Made by a program: the position numbers and the translations under genes
In this document: piece after piece, positions 40,620 through 47,898 of the stretch
How the letters are laid out: each line of letters opens with the position of its first letter
How positions within the stretch are numbered: position 1 is the stretch's first letter
Notes under the pieces: generated by a model
What the model was told of the DNA's origin: nothing
Databases searched by the model: none
The model's input: only the letters and a program-made list of their open reading frames with translations
Assembly (NCBI RefSeq): GCF_000615285.1
Contig: NZ_BALU01000002.1
Location: 62,001 to 126,000 of the forward strand
DNA: 64,000 bases
Reading direction: 5' to 3'
Origin: Lactobacillus kitasatonis DSM 16761 = JCM 1039
Lineage (GTDB): Bacteria; Bacillota; Bacilli; Lactobacillales; Lactobacillaceae

Positions 40620-42314
40620 TTAATTTAGAAATTTTAATCCAAACTTATATAGCCATGAAACTAATAGCACAATCCATGAAGCTATGGCAATCCATAACAA
40701 AACATAAGAATATATTGGTGCCTTAAAACTTAAAAGAGCAACATTTGCTCCTTCATTTTGCCAAACAACAGGACATCCTATTTGATTTCTTTTTCCATTA
40801 AAGTGATTTCCGTTCATAATCAAATCACTTTGAGCATACATTACTAATGGTAAGATAATCTTTTTTCTGTGTTTTGCATCCCACTCAAGTCTCAAATAAT
40901 TGCGATTCACAAAATGTCTATAATTTTCATATTTTTCGATTACGTTCTTTCTATATAAAGAGTTCATTTTTGAAGGAACATAGTCTTTAGATACTGAAAG
41001 ATAATCGGACTGACTACCATAAACTTTTGTTTCAAAAATCTTAGATAAATCTTCCATTTTGCTTGCGCGTTGCACTTCCGTACCAACTGTCTGATATCTA
41101 CTGAAATAATGTGTAGTACGAATTGATGAAGATAAACTTTCCAGTAAGGCTAACCCAACAAAAGCAATAGATACATAATTCTTCCATTTTACTGATATAA
41201 AGTTAAGTTGTATGGTTAATCCCATGCCCAATATTAATAATGGATAAGCTATCACTATTAATCGATATGGAAATTGAAATAATGACTCTGTAAACGGAAA
41301 GAATCTTTGGACAGCGCCCCACGGAAAATAAATTGATGCAATAGCTAGAATGAATATACCATAAAGTGTAACAGTAGTATTAACAAGATTTTGCTTAAAA
41401 TTGATAACTACAAAAATTGCTTGCAAAATAATCAAGCATAAAAATAGCGGCAACATACGACCAGCAATTGTTCCGAACATTCCCATGTAGCCGTTATAAC
41501 TGCCTAGCTGAATCCCACCTAATCTCAAATCATAAGCATCAGGAGTTGCTAACTTATTTGAAAGGTATATAGTTATATATGCTCCCCAAACATCTGCAGT
41601 TAAACAGATAGTCCCCAATATAGCCTTAAACAAATTAAGCCATATTTTCCTATCATTTTTATTTATATACAAACAAATAATAAAAAACGGAATTAGCAAG
41701 ACAACAGCCATTAGTGTACTTAAGATGTGAATTTGAATAATTACGCTCATTATTACCATTAATTGTATCCAATTAATGGTTTTTTTCTTATCGCTAATCA
41801 TTCTTACGCCACATAACAAAACTAGTGGCATCCATGCTTGTCCCCATCCATTAAAAGTATTGCTATTTATATAAGCTGGAATCATACCAATATTTATATA
41901 GATAACACTTAACAGCACAGCTATTGGTTTATTAATTTTGACGTACTCTAAGAGATACATCATAGTACCTGCACCTAACAAGCAAATAAGATAATTCGTA
42001 AAAATCTGATAATTAAACCACGTTTTTACCATCAATAAAATTAAACCATTTAAATATGCAAAACCAGGGCCGTATAATGCATTAATCACACGACCGGATT
42101 GTTGAAAGCCATAATTTGTTTGAAAAGGGCTAAAATTATGATTCTCTATTTGCATAGCAGCATCATAAAAACGTGAAAAGTGGAAAAATGTATCTCCACC
42201 GACTGTTACAACTCCTGCTTTCAATTGAGAGAAAATCATAATAGTGGCTGCAGCTGCGAATACTAAATATGGCCAAATTACTCCCCAGACCTTTTTTAAA
42301 TCAAACTTTTTCAT
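40620..42314 (-). CDS. GT-C-like / YfhO-like membrane glycosyltransferase
   Basis: 564-residue integral membrane protein with about 11-13 hydrophobic segments and a short extracellular C-terminal part before a final membrane segment. Near the N-terminus VTVGGDTFFHFSRFYDA resembles the acidic loop motif of GT-C transferases and of YfhO/PTPS-related lactobacillar membrane proteins. By analogy with the CsbB-YfhO pair of Bacillus subtilis it would move a sugar from undecaprenyl phosphate to an outer acceptor such as lipoteichoic or wall teichoic acid or a surface protein. The ATG at 42314 follows the GT2 stop by one base. Confidence 0.75.
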   Translation of the reverse strand: MKKFDLKKVWGVIWPYLVFAAAATIMIFSQLKAGVVTVGGDTFFHFSRFYDAAMQIENHNFSPFQTNYGFQQSGRVINALYGPGFAYLNGLILLMVKTWFNYQIFTNYLICLLGAGTMMYLLEYVKINKPIAVLLSVIYINIGMIPAYINSNTFNGWGQAWMPLVLLCGVRMISDKKKTINWIQLMVIMSVIIQIHILSTLMAVVLLIPFFIICLYINKNDRKIWLNLFKAILGTICLTADVWGAYITIYLSNKLATPDAYDLRLGGIQLGSYNGYMGMFGTIAGRMLPLFLCLIILQAIFVVINFKQNLVNTTVTLYGIFILAIASIYFPWGAVQRFFPFTESLFQFPYRLIVIAYPLLILGMGLTIQLNFISVKWKNYVSIAFVGLALLESLSSSIRTTHYFSRYQTVGTEVQRASKMEDLSKIFETKVYGSQSDYLSVSKDYVPSKMNSLYRKNVIEKYENYRHFVNRNYLRLEWDAKHRKKIILPLVMYAQSDLIMNGNHFNGKRNQIGCPVVWQNEGANVALLSFKAPIYSYVLLWIAIASWIVLLVSWLYKFGLKFLN

Positions 42315-42315
42315 T

Positions 42316-43245
42316 CTATTTCTTTTCCTTAATGATATAAATTGGACGCTCTTTAACCTGTAAATATATTTTTCCAATATAGCGTCCAATTATTCCCATA
42401 CATAAAAGCTGCAAGCCGCCGATCAATAAAATGACTGAAACTATACTTGCCCAGCCAAAAACACTTGAAGTAGGTACAATAATTTTTCTAATGATAATGA
42501 AAAAAATTCCAATTAACGATAAAGCAAAGGAGAAGAATCCAACCCAAACCGCAATATTTAAAGGTGCTTGCGAAAAATCTGCGATCCCACTCATTGCATA
42601 TTTAAACAATTTTCTGGTTGTCCAATCACTTTTACCGGCAACTCTCTCGACGTTATGATATTCAAGGTAATTTGTCCTAAAACCTACCCAAGAGAAAATT
42701 CCTTTTGAAAAACGACTATATTCTTTCATTGATAGAACCGCATTTACCATCTGCCTGGTCATCATTCGATAATCACGTACACCAGCAACTATTTGTGTTT
42801 TTGAGATTTTATTGATTACCGAATAAAACTTATCACTCAAAAATGATTTAAATTTACTTTCACCAGTTCTATCTACACGACGACATCCAACCGCGTCGTA
42901 TTTACCCGACTTAATCAATTTGTACATTTTAGGCAAGAAACTTGGTGGATCTTGTAAATCAACATCCATAACTACCACATAATTTCCAGTAGAATTTTGC
43001 AATCCGGCATAAATTGCCGCTTCTTTTCCAAAGTTTCGTGAAAAAGAAACATAATGCACATTCTTATCAGATTCACTAAGATTTTTTATCTCTTTTAAAC
43101 TGTCATCATCTGAACCATCATTAATAAACCAATATTCAGGTACGACATTAGGTATTTCTGTTAAAACCTTGGATACGGCGGAATAAAATAGTGGTATTGA
43201 TTCTTCTTCGTTGTAACAAGGCACTATAATTGATAATTTATCCAT
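42316..43245 (-). CDS. GtrB/DPM1-like glycosyltransferase family 2
   Basis: 309-residue enzyme that should load a sugar on undecaprenyl phosphate. The GT2 fold starts KLSIIVPCYNEEESI, with the DXD-type VVVMDVDLQDPP and the acceptor-loop SFSRNFGKEAAIYAGL. Two C-terminal membrane segments anchor it. First gene of the cassette with the GT-C-like transferase and GtrA. The shared element and -10 at 43362-43410 lie upstream, but a strong terminator stands between them and this start. Confidence 0.92.
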   Translation of the reverse strand: MDKLSIIVPCYNEEESIPLFYSAVSKVLTEIPNVVPEYWFINDGSDDDSLKEIKNLSESDKNVHYVSFSRNFGKEAAIYAGLQNSTGNYVVVMDVDLQDPPSFLPKMYKLIKSGKYDAVGCRRVDRTGESKFKSFLSDKFYSVINKISKTQIVAGVRDYRMMTRQMVNAVLSMKEYSRFSKGIFSWVGFRTNYLEYHNVERVAGKSDWTTRKLFKYAMSGIADFSQAPLNIAVWVGFFSFALSLIGIFFIIIRKIIVPTSSVFGWASIVSVILLIGGLQLLCMGIIGRYIGKIYLQVKERPIYIIKEKK

Positions 43246-43269
43246 TCACCTAATAATTCCTTTACGTAG

Positions 43270-43306
43270 AAAAAAGACCAAAAAGTAGCTACTTCTTGGT
43301 CTTTTT
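43270..43306. terminator. Strong terminator between shared-element promoter 2 and the GT2 gene
   Basis: Eighteen-position stem AAAAAGACCAA-x-AAGTAG/CTACTT-x-TTGGTCTTTTT with one mismatch, flanked by A and T runs, so it can act in both directions. It lies 25 bases upstream of the GT2 start. Confidence 0.82.
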
Positions 43307-43361
43307 CATTGTTAAACTTTTTATATTTGGAGACGCAAATTCATGTACTACTACCCTATTT

Positions 43362-43410
43362 AGGATGCAACTTGTTATGAATAAAGTCTTTGAATCTTCT
43401 TATTTGCAAC
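43362..43410 (-). promoter_or_regulatory. Shared-element promoter 2 (before glycosylation cassette)
   Basis: Minus-strand element GTTGCAAATAAGAAGATT (43410-43393), with -10-like CATCCT at 43367-43362, about 43 bp downstream. The sequence around the -10, CATCCTAAATAGGGTAGT, resembles CATACTTAATATGGATAGT at promoter 5. The gap 43246-43537 otherwise holds only two terminators; no protein gene was supported. Confidence 0.55.
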
Positions 43411-43463
43411 ATTATTTATAGTTTTTAATCACTTTATCATTTTTACTAAATAAGTTTCATCAT

Positions 43464-43496
43464 AAAAAAAGGATTTTCCATACAGGAAAACCCTTT
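43464..43496 (-). terminator. Terminator of the SLAP protein gene
   Basis: Twelve-position stem AAAGG-TTTTCC/GGAAAA-CCTTT with one mismatch and a five-base loop, followed on the minus strand by T-rich sequence; about 40 bases after the stop at 43538. Confidence 0.78.
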
Positions 43497-43537
43497 ACTA
43501 GGTACTTAGAAATATATAAATACGATAACAATACTAA

Positions 43538-44455
43538 TTAATCTTCATCGTCTTCTGCTGGAGCGGGGGATAACGTTACATCATCAACATTAACGCCGTA
43601 ATTTCCATTGTCATCGTCCCAAGTATAATAATACTTTTGATTATGTCTTATCACTTCAACGCCTGCAACTGTAGTTGGTTTGCTTAAAACACCGACAGGC
43701 TTATTTACAAAGTATTGATCACCGTCTGTATCATACTGAGGTACACTACTATTCTTTGGAGTCATAAGTATATCACCATCATCTGATTTATCAGATAATT
43801 TATCAACTTGTTTCTGCAAGCTCTTTAATTTAGCGTCATGATCAGGATCATAGCCATTAAAACTTAGATCTGATAATTTATAGTAGTTAGTATTATCATC
43901 CCCAGTATTACTTAAGTAATACTCATTACCAATTTTTACAACACTTGGAGCTACAATAGTAATTTCGGTTCCAGCTGGCATCTTATCCACTACTTTTAGT
44001 TCTTTACCCTTTTCATAGTAACTATAAGAATCCTTATTAAATAATACAGTTACTTTATGTTTCGAAGTACTATTCTTAAGAACTAGGTCACGATAATTAT
44101 TTAAAGTTGGATCATTGCTTCTCTTCTTCATCTCTTCAGCATACCAATCGTTTCCTGATTTTGAAGATGATTTCTTAAAGTTAACAGTTCTTACATAACT
44201 GTTTTTACCAATCTTATAGTATGCCTTACCATTAATATTCTTAGTTCCAAGAATTTTAACTCGCTTATTCTTCTTTAAAGTCTTTTTACCAATACGCTTA
44301 CCATTAATATTATAAACAGCAGCATTACGAGTTAACTTTTTAGTTGAAGAAGCAGCTTGTACTGGACTATTTTCAAAATTACCCATGCTTATAATAGGTG
44401 TAACTGCCATTAATGCAGCAACAACAATCGTGCTATATTTAATTGACTTTTTCAT
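43538..44455 (-). CDS. Secreted SLAP-domain surface protein
   Basis: 305-residue exported protein. The signal peptide is KKSIKYSTIVVAALMAVTPI with cleavage near VQAASS. An S-layer-associated SLAP domain follows: NAAVYNINGKRIGKKTLKKN and GKAYYKIGKNSYVRTVNF, which binds teichoic or wall polymers non-covalently. A Lys-rich middle, several YYxLS-type short repeats, and a very acidic C-terminus (PAEDDED) complete it. The ATG at 44455 was preferred to the GTG at 44467. It is probably driven by shared-element promoter 3. Confidence 0.85.
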   Translation of the reverse strand: MKKSIKYSTIVVAALMAVTPIISMGNFENSPVQAASSTKKLTRNAAVYNINGKRIGKKTLKKNKRVKILGTKNINGKAYYKIGKNSYVRTVNFKKSSSKSGNDWYAEEMKKRSNDPTLNNYRDLVLKNSTSKHKVTVLFNKDSYSYYEKGKELKVVDKMPAGTEITIVAPSVVKIGNEYYLSNTGDDNTNYYKLSDLSFNGYDPDHDAKLKSLQKQVDKLSDKSDDGDILMTPKNSSVPQYDTDGDQYFVNKPVGVLSKPTTVAGVEVIRHNQKYYYTWDDDNGNYGVNVDDVTLSPAPAEDDED

Positions 44456-44495
44456 TGTTTCTTTCACTTTCTAAAACAAAACTTATTACACCCAT

Positions 44496-44543
44496 ATTAT
44501 GCAGTCAATATTTCAGCGTGGCATGGAATCTTCATATTTGCAC
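44496..44543 (-). promoter_or_regulatory. Shared-element promoter 3 (before SLAP protein)
   Basis: Minus-strand element GTGCAAATATGAAGATT (44543-44527) preceded by ATAATCT, and a -10 hexamer CATAAT at 44501-44496, starting 42 bp after the element start. GACTGCATAATATGG here matches GACTGCATACTTAATATGG at promoter 5. The SLAP gene starts about 40 bp downstream. Confidence 0.65.
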
Positions 44544-44578
44544 AGATTATCTTTTTCATAACCTTTTTAGGGTATAAT

Positions 44579-45106
44579 CTAATGCTTTCTAGCTAAGCTT
44601 CTACTCTTGAAATATTTTGCACTCGTATAACCATTTGAATAGTCAAGATACTTAATAGTCTTACCATTAGATCTCATAGTCTTAGCCTTAAACATATCCC
44701 ATTGTTCAAAACCAAGCCATGGTGCAAAGGTAAAGTACTCACCGCCTGCACGTTTAGTGTATGAACCAGCTAATTTATTCTTAGTTGCATTCATTACTCG
44801 CTTTTGTTCTCTCATTTGAGACTTAGTTGTTGGATTCAAAATGTGATCTGGAATAGCTTTCTTATTTTGATGATATACAGTCTTGCCGTTAAAACTATGA
44901 ATGCCAATTCTAACAGTCTTATATTTTACATTTGAAGTAGTATACCAAGTACCACGAATACTCTTAGGCACAGTATACTTTCTACCCAAGCCATAAATCT
45001 TTTGCGAGGCTTGAACAGTTGCAGGCTTATTTACAACACTTGCTCCCATTGGTGTTACAGCCATCAATGCTGCAGCAATTAAACTAAATTTAAATGATCT
45101 CTTCAT
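44579..45106 (-). CDS. Small secreted protein, RG-x-WY family
   Basis: 175-residue exported protein with signal peptide MKRSFKFSLIAAALMAVTPM and cleavage near VQASQ. No known domain was recognised. The mature N-terminus YTVPKSIRGTWYTTSNVKYK and the basic C-terminus resemble the 36972-37490 protein, and the two form a local family. The ATG at 45106 was chosen because AAGGAG lies seven bases upstream; the longer reading to 45136 would begin at the predicted transcription start. Shared-element promoter 4 lies directly upstream. Confidence 0.8.
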   Translation of the reverse strand: MKRSFKFSLIAAALMAVTPMGASVVNKPATVQASQKIYGLGRKYTVPKSIRGTWYTTSNVKYKTVRIGIHSFNGKTVYHQNKKAIPDHILNPTTKSQMREQKRVMNATKNKLAGSYTKRAGGEYFTFAPWLGFEQWDMFKAKTMRSNGKTIKYLDYSNGYTSAKYFKSRSLARKH

Positions 45107-45141
45107 TTTCTTACTCCTTAAAAAACCCTTTATCATTTAAA

Positions 45142-45188
45142 TTATTACACTCATGAAATTTAAATAAATAGTTTTGTCATATTTGCAC
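45142..45188 (-). promoter_or_regulatory. Shared-element promoter 4 (before secreted RG-x-WY protein)
   Basis: Minus-strand ATAATCTGTGCAAATATGAC, element start at 45188, with -10-like TAATAA at 45147-45142, beginning 41 bp after the element start. The element abuts the stop codon of the class I Rgg gene at 45192. Confidence 0.63.
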
Positions 45189-45191
45189 AGA

Positions 45192-46016
45192 TTATTTTTG
45201 CTCTAACGTATCCTCAATCAAGAACAAATATCCACTCTTCTTCAAAACCTTGATTACCATTTCAGCCATATCCTTATCACCAGAAAATACCGCTTCATAA
45301 TATGTACCCAAGACACTGTTGATACCGATTGCACCATCTTTAGGAAGTTCATGCAAAAAGTTCACTGCACGGTCAACATATTTCTTTTGAATTGCATCCC
45401 TCTGATGATAACAGCAATTCAAAAAATTCACCGCAATCATTGCCACAAACTGCAAAGTAAACGTATCTGTCTCCGGCTTCTTTTCATATGCGCGAAAAGC
45501 GGAATCAACCAATTGATAAGCTTCATCAATATCCAGGAAGATCACTGCTTGACTCAAATAGTGATATGCTGTTCTATTCCAGTTCTCATCTACAATAATA
45601 GATTTTACTTTGTTCTTTAGTTCTGGACTGATCATCTTGTTAGAATGAAGAACCCAAGCATATGCATTTTCTAATCTAAATTGTAACCAGAAATCTGACT
45701 TTACTTTTCCTTCTTTAATTTCTGATGCTATCTTATCTAAAATCTTCAAATCTTTTCTATTTTGAGCAAAGCTAATTTGATTCATCAAGTCAAAGTTAGG
45801 CTCTGTTCTAAGATCTTGATTGCTAACCCTAGCAAAAAAACTTACAACATCAAAATGATGCGCCGTTAAGAGTTCAATTAATAAATTGGCATCTATCTCA
45901 TGAACGTCCCGCTCAACTTTAGAATAAAAAGATTCAGACATGAGCCCGGCTGCCATTTGATTCTGCGTTAGTCCTGCATGCAGGCGTAATTGCTTTAAAG
46001 CTTCACCAATTGTCAT
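45192..46016 (-). CDS. Rgg/GadR/MutR family transcriptional regulator, class I (D)
   Basis: 274-residue regulator: helix-turn-helix IGEALKQLRLHAGLTQNQMA and SESFYSKVERDVHEIDANLL, then the helical-repeat domain. It is the class I partner of 39347-40153 (see LSQAVIF, CCYHQ). A terminator (46062-46096) and shared-element promoter 5 lie upstream, so expression may depend on readthrough of that terminator or a promoter closer to the start. Its 3' end abuts shared-element promoter 4, so it neighbours a likely target gene. Confidence 0.87.
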   Translation of the reverse strand: MTIGEALKQLRLHAGLTQNQMAAGLMSESFYSKVERDVHEIDANLLIELLTAHHFDVVSFFARVSNQDLRTEPNFDLMNQISFAQNRKDLKILDKIASEIKEGKVKSDFWLQFRLENAYAWVLHSNKMISPELKNKVKSIIVDENWNRTAYHYLSQAVIFLDIDEAYQLVDSAFRAYEKKPETDTFTLQFVAMIAVNFLNCCYHQRDAIQKKYVDRAVNFLHELPKDGAIGINSVLGTYYEAVFSGDKDMAEMVIKVLKKSGYLFLIEDTLEQK

Positions 46017-46061
46017 TTTTACCTCTGTTTTAACTATATCTGTACCGTCTATATTTTAAAT

Positions 46062-46096
46062 AAAAAAAGATTCCCTACATAGGAAATCTCTTTTAG
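46062..46096 (-). terminator. Terminator between shared-element promoter 5 and class I Rgg gene (D)
   Basis: Minus-strand stem AAAAGAGATTTCC/GGAATC-TTTTTTT with a seven-base loop and one or two bulges. It lies about 50 bp downstream of the -10 of promoter 5 and 45 bp upstream of the Rgg start. Confidence 0.7.
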
Positions 46097-46145
46097 GTAC
46101 ATTAAATTATTTAAATATGGTAGTAATAATCCACTATCCATATTA

Positions 46146-46193
46146 AGTATGCAGTCTAATCCATAACTTGCAATGAAATTGTCATATTTGCAC
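46146..46193 (-). promoter_or_regulatory. Shared-element promoter 5 (before class I Rgg gene D)
   Basis: Minus-strand ATAATTCGTGCAAATATGAC, element start at 46193, and -10-like CATACT at 46151-46146, starting 42 bp after it. A second A/T-rich hexamer TAATAT follows three bases later. A leader of about 80 nt and a terminator come next. Confidence 0.6.
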
Positions 46194-46204
46194 GAATTAT
46201 TTTT

Positions 46205-46954
46205 CTATATATTATTCAAAATATTGGCAATGTCACTTGCCTCATCATATTTATGACTAAACAATTTATCATAATAGACTGTAATTATTTTATACATTCT
46301 CATATCAGCAGTGTTCGGAAGAGATTTTAAACAATTAATTATATCTTTAGCTTTGCTATCATCCTTATCTCTTTTAAAACAAATGGCTAAATATCTAATA
46401 GCTATCCTAATCATTAATTGTTTCATTCGTTCTGTAGAATTTTTATAATTGAATTTCTTAATCACTGAATCAATTAGATCCCGCAGATCGCTCATTTCAT
46501 ACCAATCCATAATATGAAAGATCAGCCACAGAGTTTCTTCATCCCACTTATTTTGTTTAAAGAAGATGTAGCTTAATTTCTTAAACTGTTTTCTGGTAGC
46601 AGTACCATTCAATTCAGCAATAAGAAATTTAAGTAGTCTTTTTGTTCGAACATCCTCATATTTAAAATGAAGGTAGATGTCCTCAAGCGCGAGAATATCT
46701 TTATTAATATATGCCACAGTAATTTTGTCCTGATAAGTTTCTATATTTGATTCACTAGTATCAAAGTCACGCAAAAACTCAGTCATTGCTAGCCCATGCT
46801 TATACAGAATTTTCATCAAATTATCAGCAGTAATCGAACTGCTACCATTTTCAACACGAGAATAGAATGATCGATTAACAATGCCTGCAGCCATTTGTTC
46901 TTGAGTTAGATTTTTAGAGTTTCGTACTCGTTTAAAATGTTCACCGATCATCAT
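46205..46954 (-). CDS. Rgg/GadR/MutR family transcriptional regulator, class II (E)
   Basis: 249-residue regulator: helix-turn-helix IGEHFKRVRNSKNLTQEQMA and RSFYSRVENGSSSI, then helical repeats. It pairs with 37684-38451. Its ATG overlaps the stop of the class III gene upstream (ATGA), so the two are translationally coupled, just as the class III and class II genes of the other triplet are 4 bases apart. This suggests the III-II pair works together, perhaps as a heteromer; that is inference. Confidence 0.86.
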   Translation of the reverse strand: MMIGEHFKRVRNSKNLTQEQMAAGIVNRSFYSRVENGSSSITADNLMKILYKHGLAMTEFLRDFDTSESNIETYQDKITVAYINKDILALEDIYLHFKYEDVRTKRLLKFLIAELNGTATRKQFKKLSYIFFKQNKWDEETLWLIFHIMDWYEMSDLRDLIDSVIKKFNYKNSTERMKQLMIRIAIRYLAICFKRDKDDSKAKDIINCLKSLPNTADMRMYKIITVYYDKLFSHKYDEASDIANILNNI

Positions 46955-47760
46955 ATTTTTTCACCTTTAATCTGTGGCAATGTTTTAGCATAATGTTGAA
47001 ACCCGCTTTGATTTATTAATCCAATTATTTCGTTAACTAATTCAGAGTCATTATTAAACAAAGCTAAATAATACTTAACTACTAATTTGTGAAATATAAT
47101 CGAAAAATTGCTAGGCATCGCATTTACAAATTTTCCTACTTCTTCTGCTTCAGCAAAATGGTTTTCTTTATAACAACGATCAAGGTACCTAATCAATAAA
47201 TTCATCAACGAAATTAGCAGCTGATCATTAGTTAAGTCGTATTGGTTTTGATTATTAAAAATATAGGTAATCAAACCTTTTAATTCAGCAAAATTGTATA
47301 GTGGAGTTGAAATAGCTATATCCCAGAAATCCTTCTGTGCATTCGTATCTTCTTCCAAGCAAATTTTTCTTAATTCTTCTTGCGAATTTTGAGGCATTTC
47401 ATGGACTCTTCCCTCAAGGTCCGCAATTATTAATTTCAATTTTAAGTAAATTAATGTATCCCTATCTTTAACCTCTTTTTTTAGAGCAATTAATTTACCC
47501 AAATCACGATTATCAAAATATGAATAAACCTTTTTCTCTAAATTTAAATTTGGCAAATTTTCTTTATCAAAAGCCTCAAAAAAGTCATAAAGAGATATAT
47601 TATGTGTATTCAGAATTTCGACCAATTTATCAATAACAATTTCACTTTGATCACGTTCTACTTTTGAATAAAAAGACGCTGTCACTATTCCTGCAGCCAT
47701 ATCGGCTTGAGACAGACCTAATAACAATCTAAACTTTTTTAACTGTTGTCCAATTGTCAT
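46951..47760 (-). CDS. Rgg/GadR/MutR family transcriptional regulator, class III (F)
   Basis: 269-residue regulator: helix-turn-helix IGQQLKKFRLLLGLSQADMA and ASFYSKVERDQSEI, then helical repeats; pairs with 38456-39235. The ATG at 47760 was chosen because GGAGG lies seven bases upstream; the ORF extends seven codons further. It is the first gene of the III-II unit. Upstream are a partial shared element and a 7-bp inverted repeat (47818-47854). Confidence 0.86.
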   Translation of the reverse strand: MTIGQQLKKFRLLLGLSQADMAAGIVTASFYSKVERDQSEIVIDKLVEILNTHNISLYDFFEAFDKENLPNLNLEKKVYSYFDNRDLGKLIALKKEVKDRDTLIYLKLKLIIADLEGRVHEMPQNSQEELRKICLEEDTNAQKDFWDIAISTPLYNFAELKGLITYIFNNQNQYDLTNDQLLISLMNLLIRYLDRCYKENHFAEAEEVGKFVNAMPSNFSIIFHKLVVKYYLALFNNDSELVNEIIGLINQSGFQHYAKTLPQIKGEKI

Positions 47761-47817
47761 CTTATTCCTCCACACTTTCATAGATAATGTTATTTAAATG
47801 GGAGGAAAAAGTCATAG

Positions 47818-47854
47818 AATCTTCTATATGGAAGATTTTATGAACTATTTGCAC
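47818..47854 (-). promoter_or_regulatory. Partial shared element and inverted repeat before Rgg gene F
   Basis: Minus-strand GTGCAAATAGTT (47854-47843) matches the first nine bases of the shared element. It is followed by a perfect 7-bp inverted repeat AATCTTC-N6-GAAGATT (47837-47818). The arm AATCTTC is also the reverse complement of GAAGATT that follows the element at promoters 1-3. No convincing -10 lies at the expected distance. Confidence 0.4.
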
Positions 47855-47863
47855 ATTTTGTAA

Positions 47864-47894
47864 CAAAAAAGCATTTAGTTTAATGCCTAAATGC
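47864..47894 (-). terminator. Terminator of rsuA
   Basis: Perfect 8-bp stem GCATTTAG/CTAAATGC with an eight-base loop and T6 on the minus strand, five bases after the rsuA stop codon. Confidence 0.83.
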
Positions 47895-47898
47895 CAAA

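Noticed and set aside
43321-43344. Seven-codon ORF (MNLRLQI) in the leader before the GT2 gene
   Set aside because: Only a weak AGGG upstream and too short to judge; kept only as part of the leader observation.
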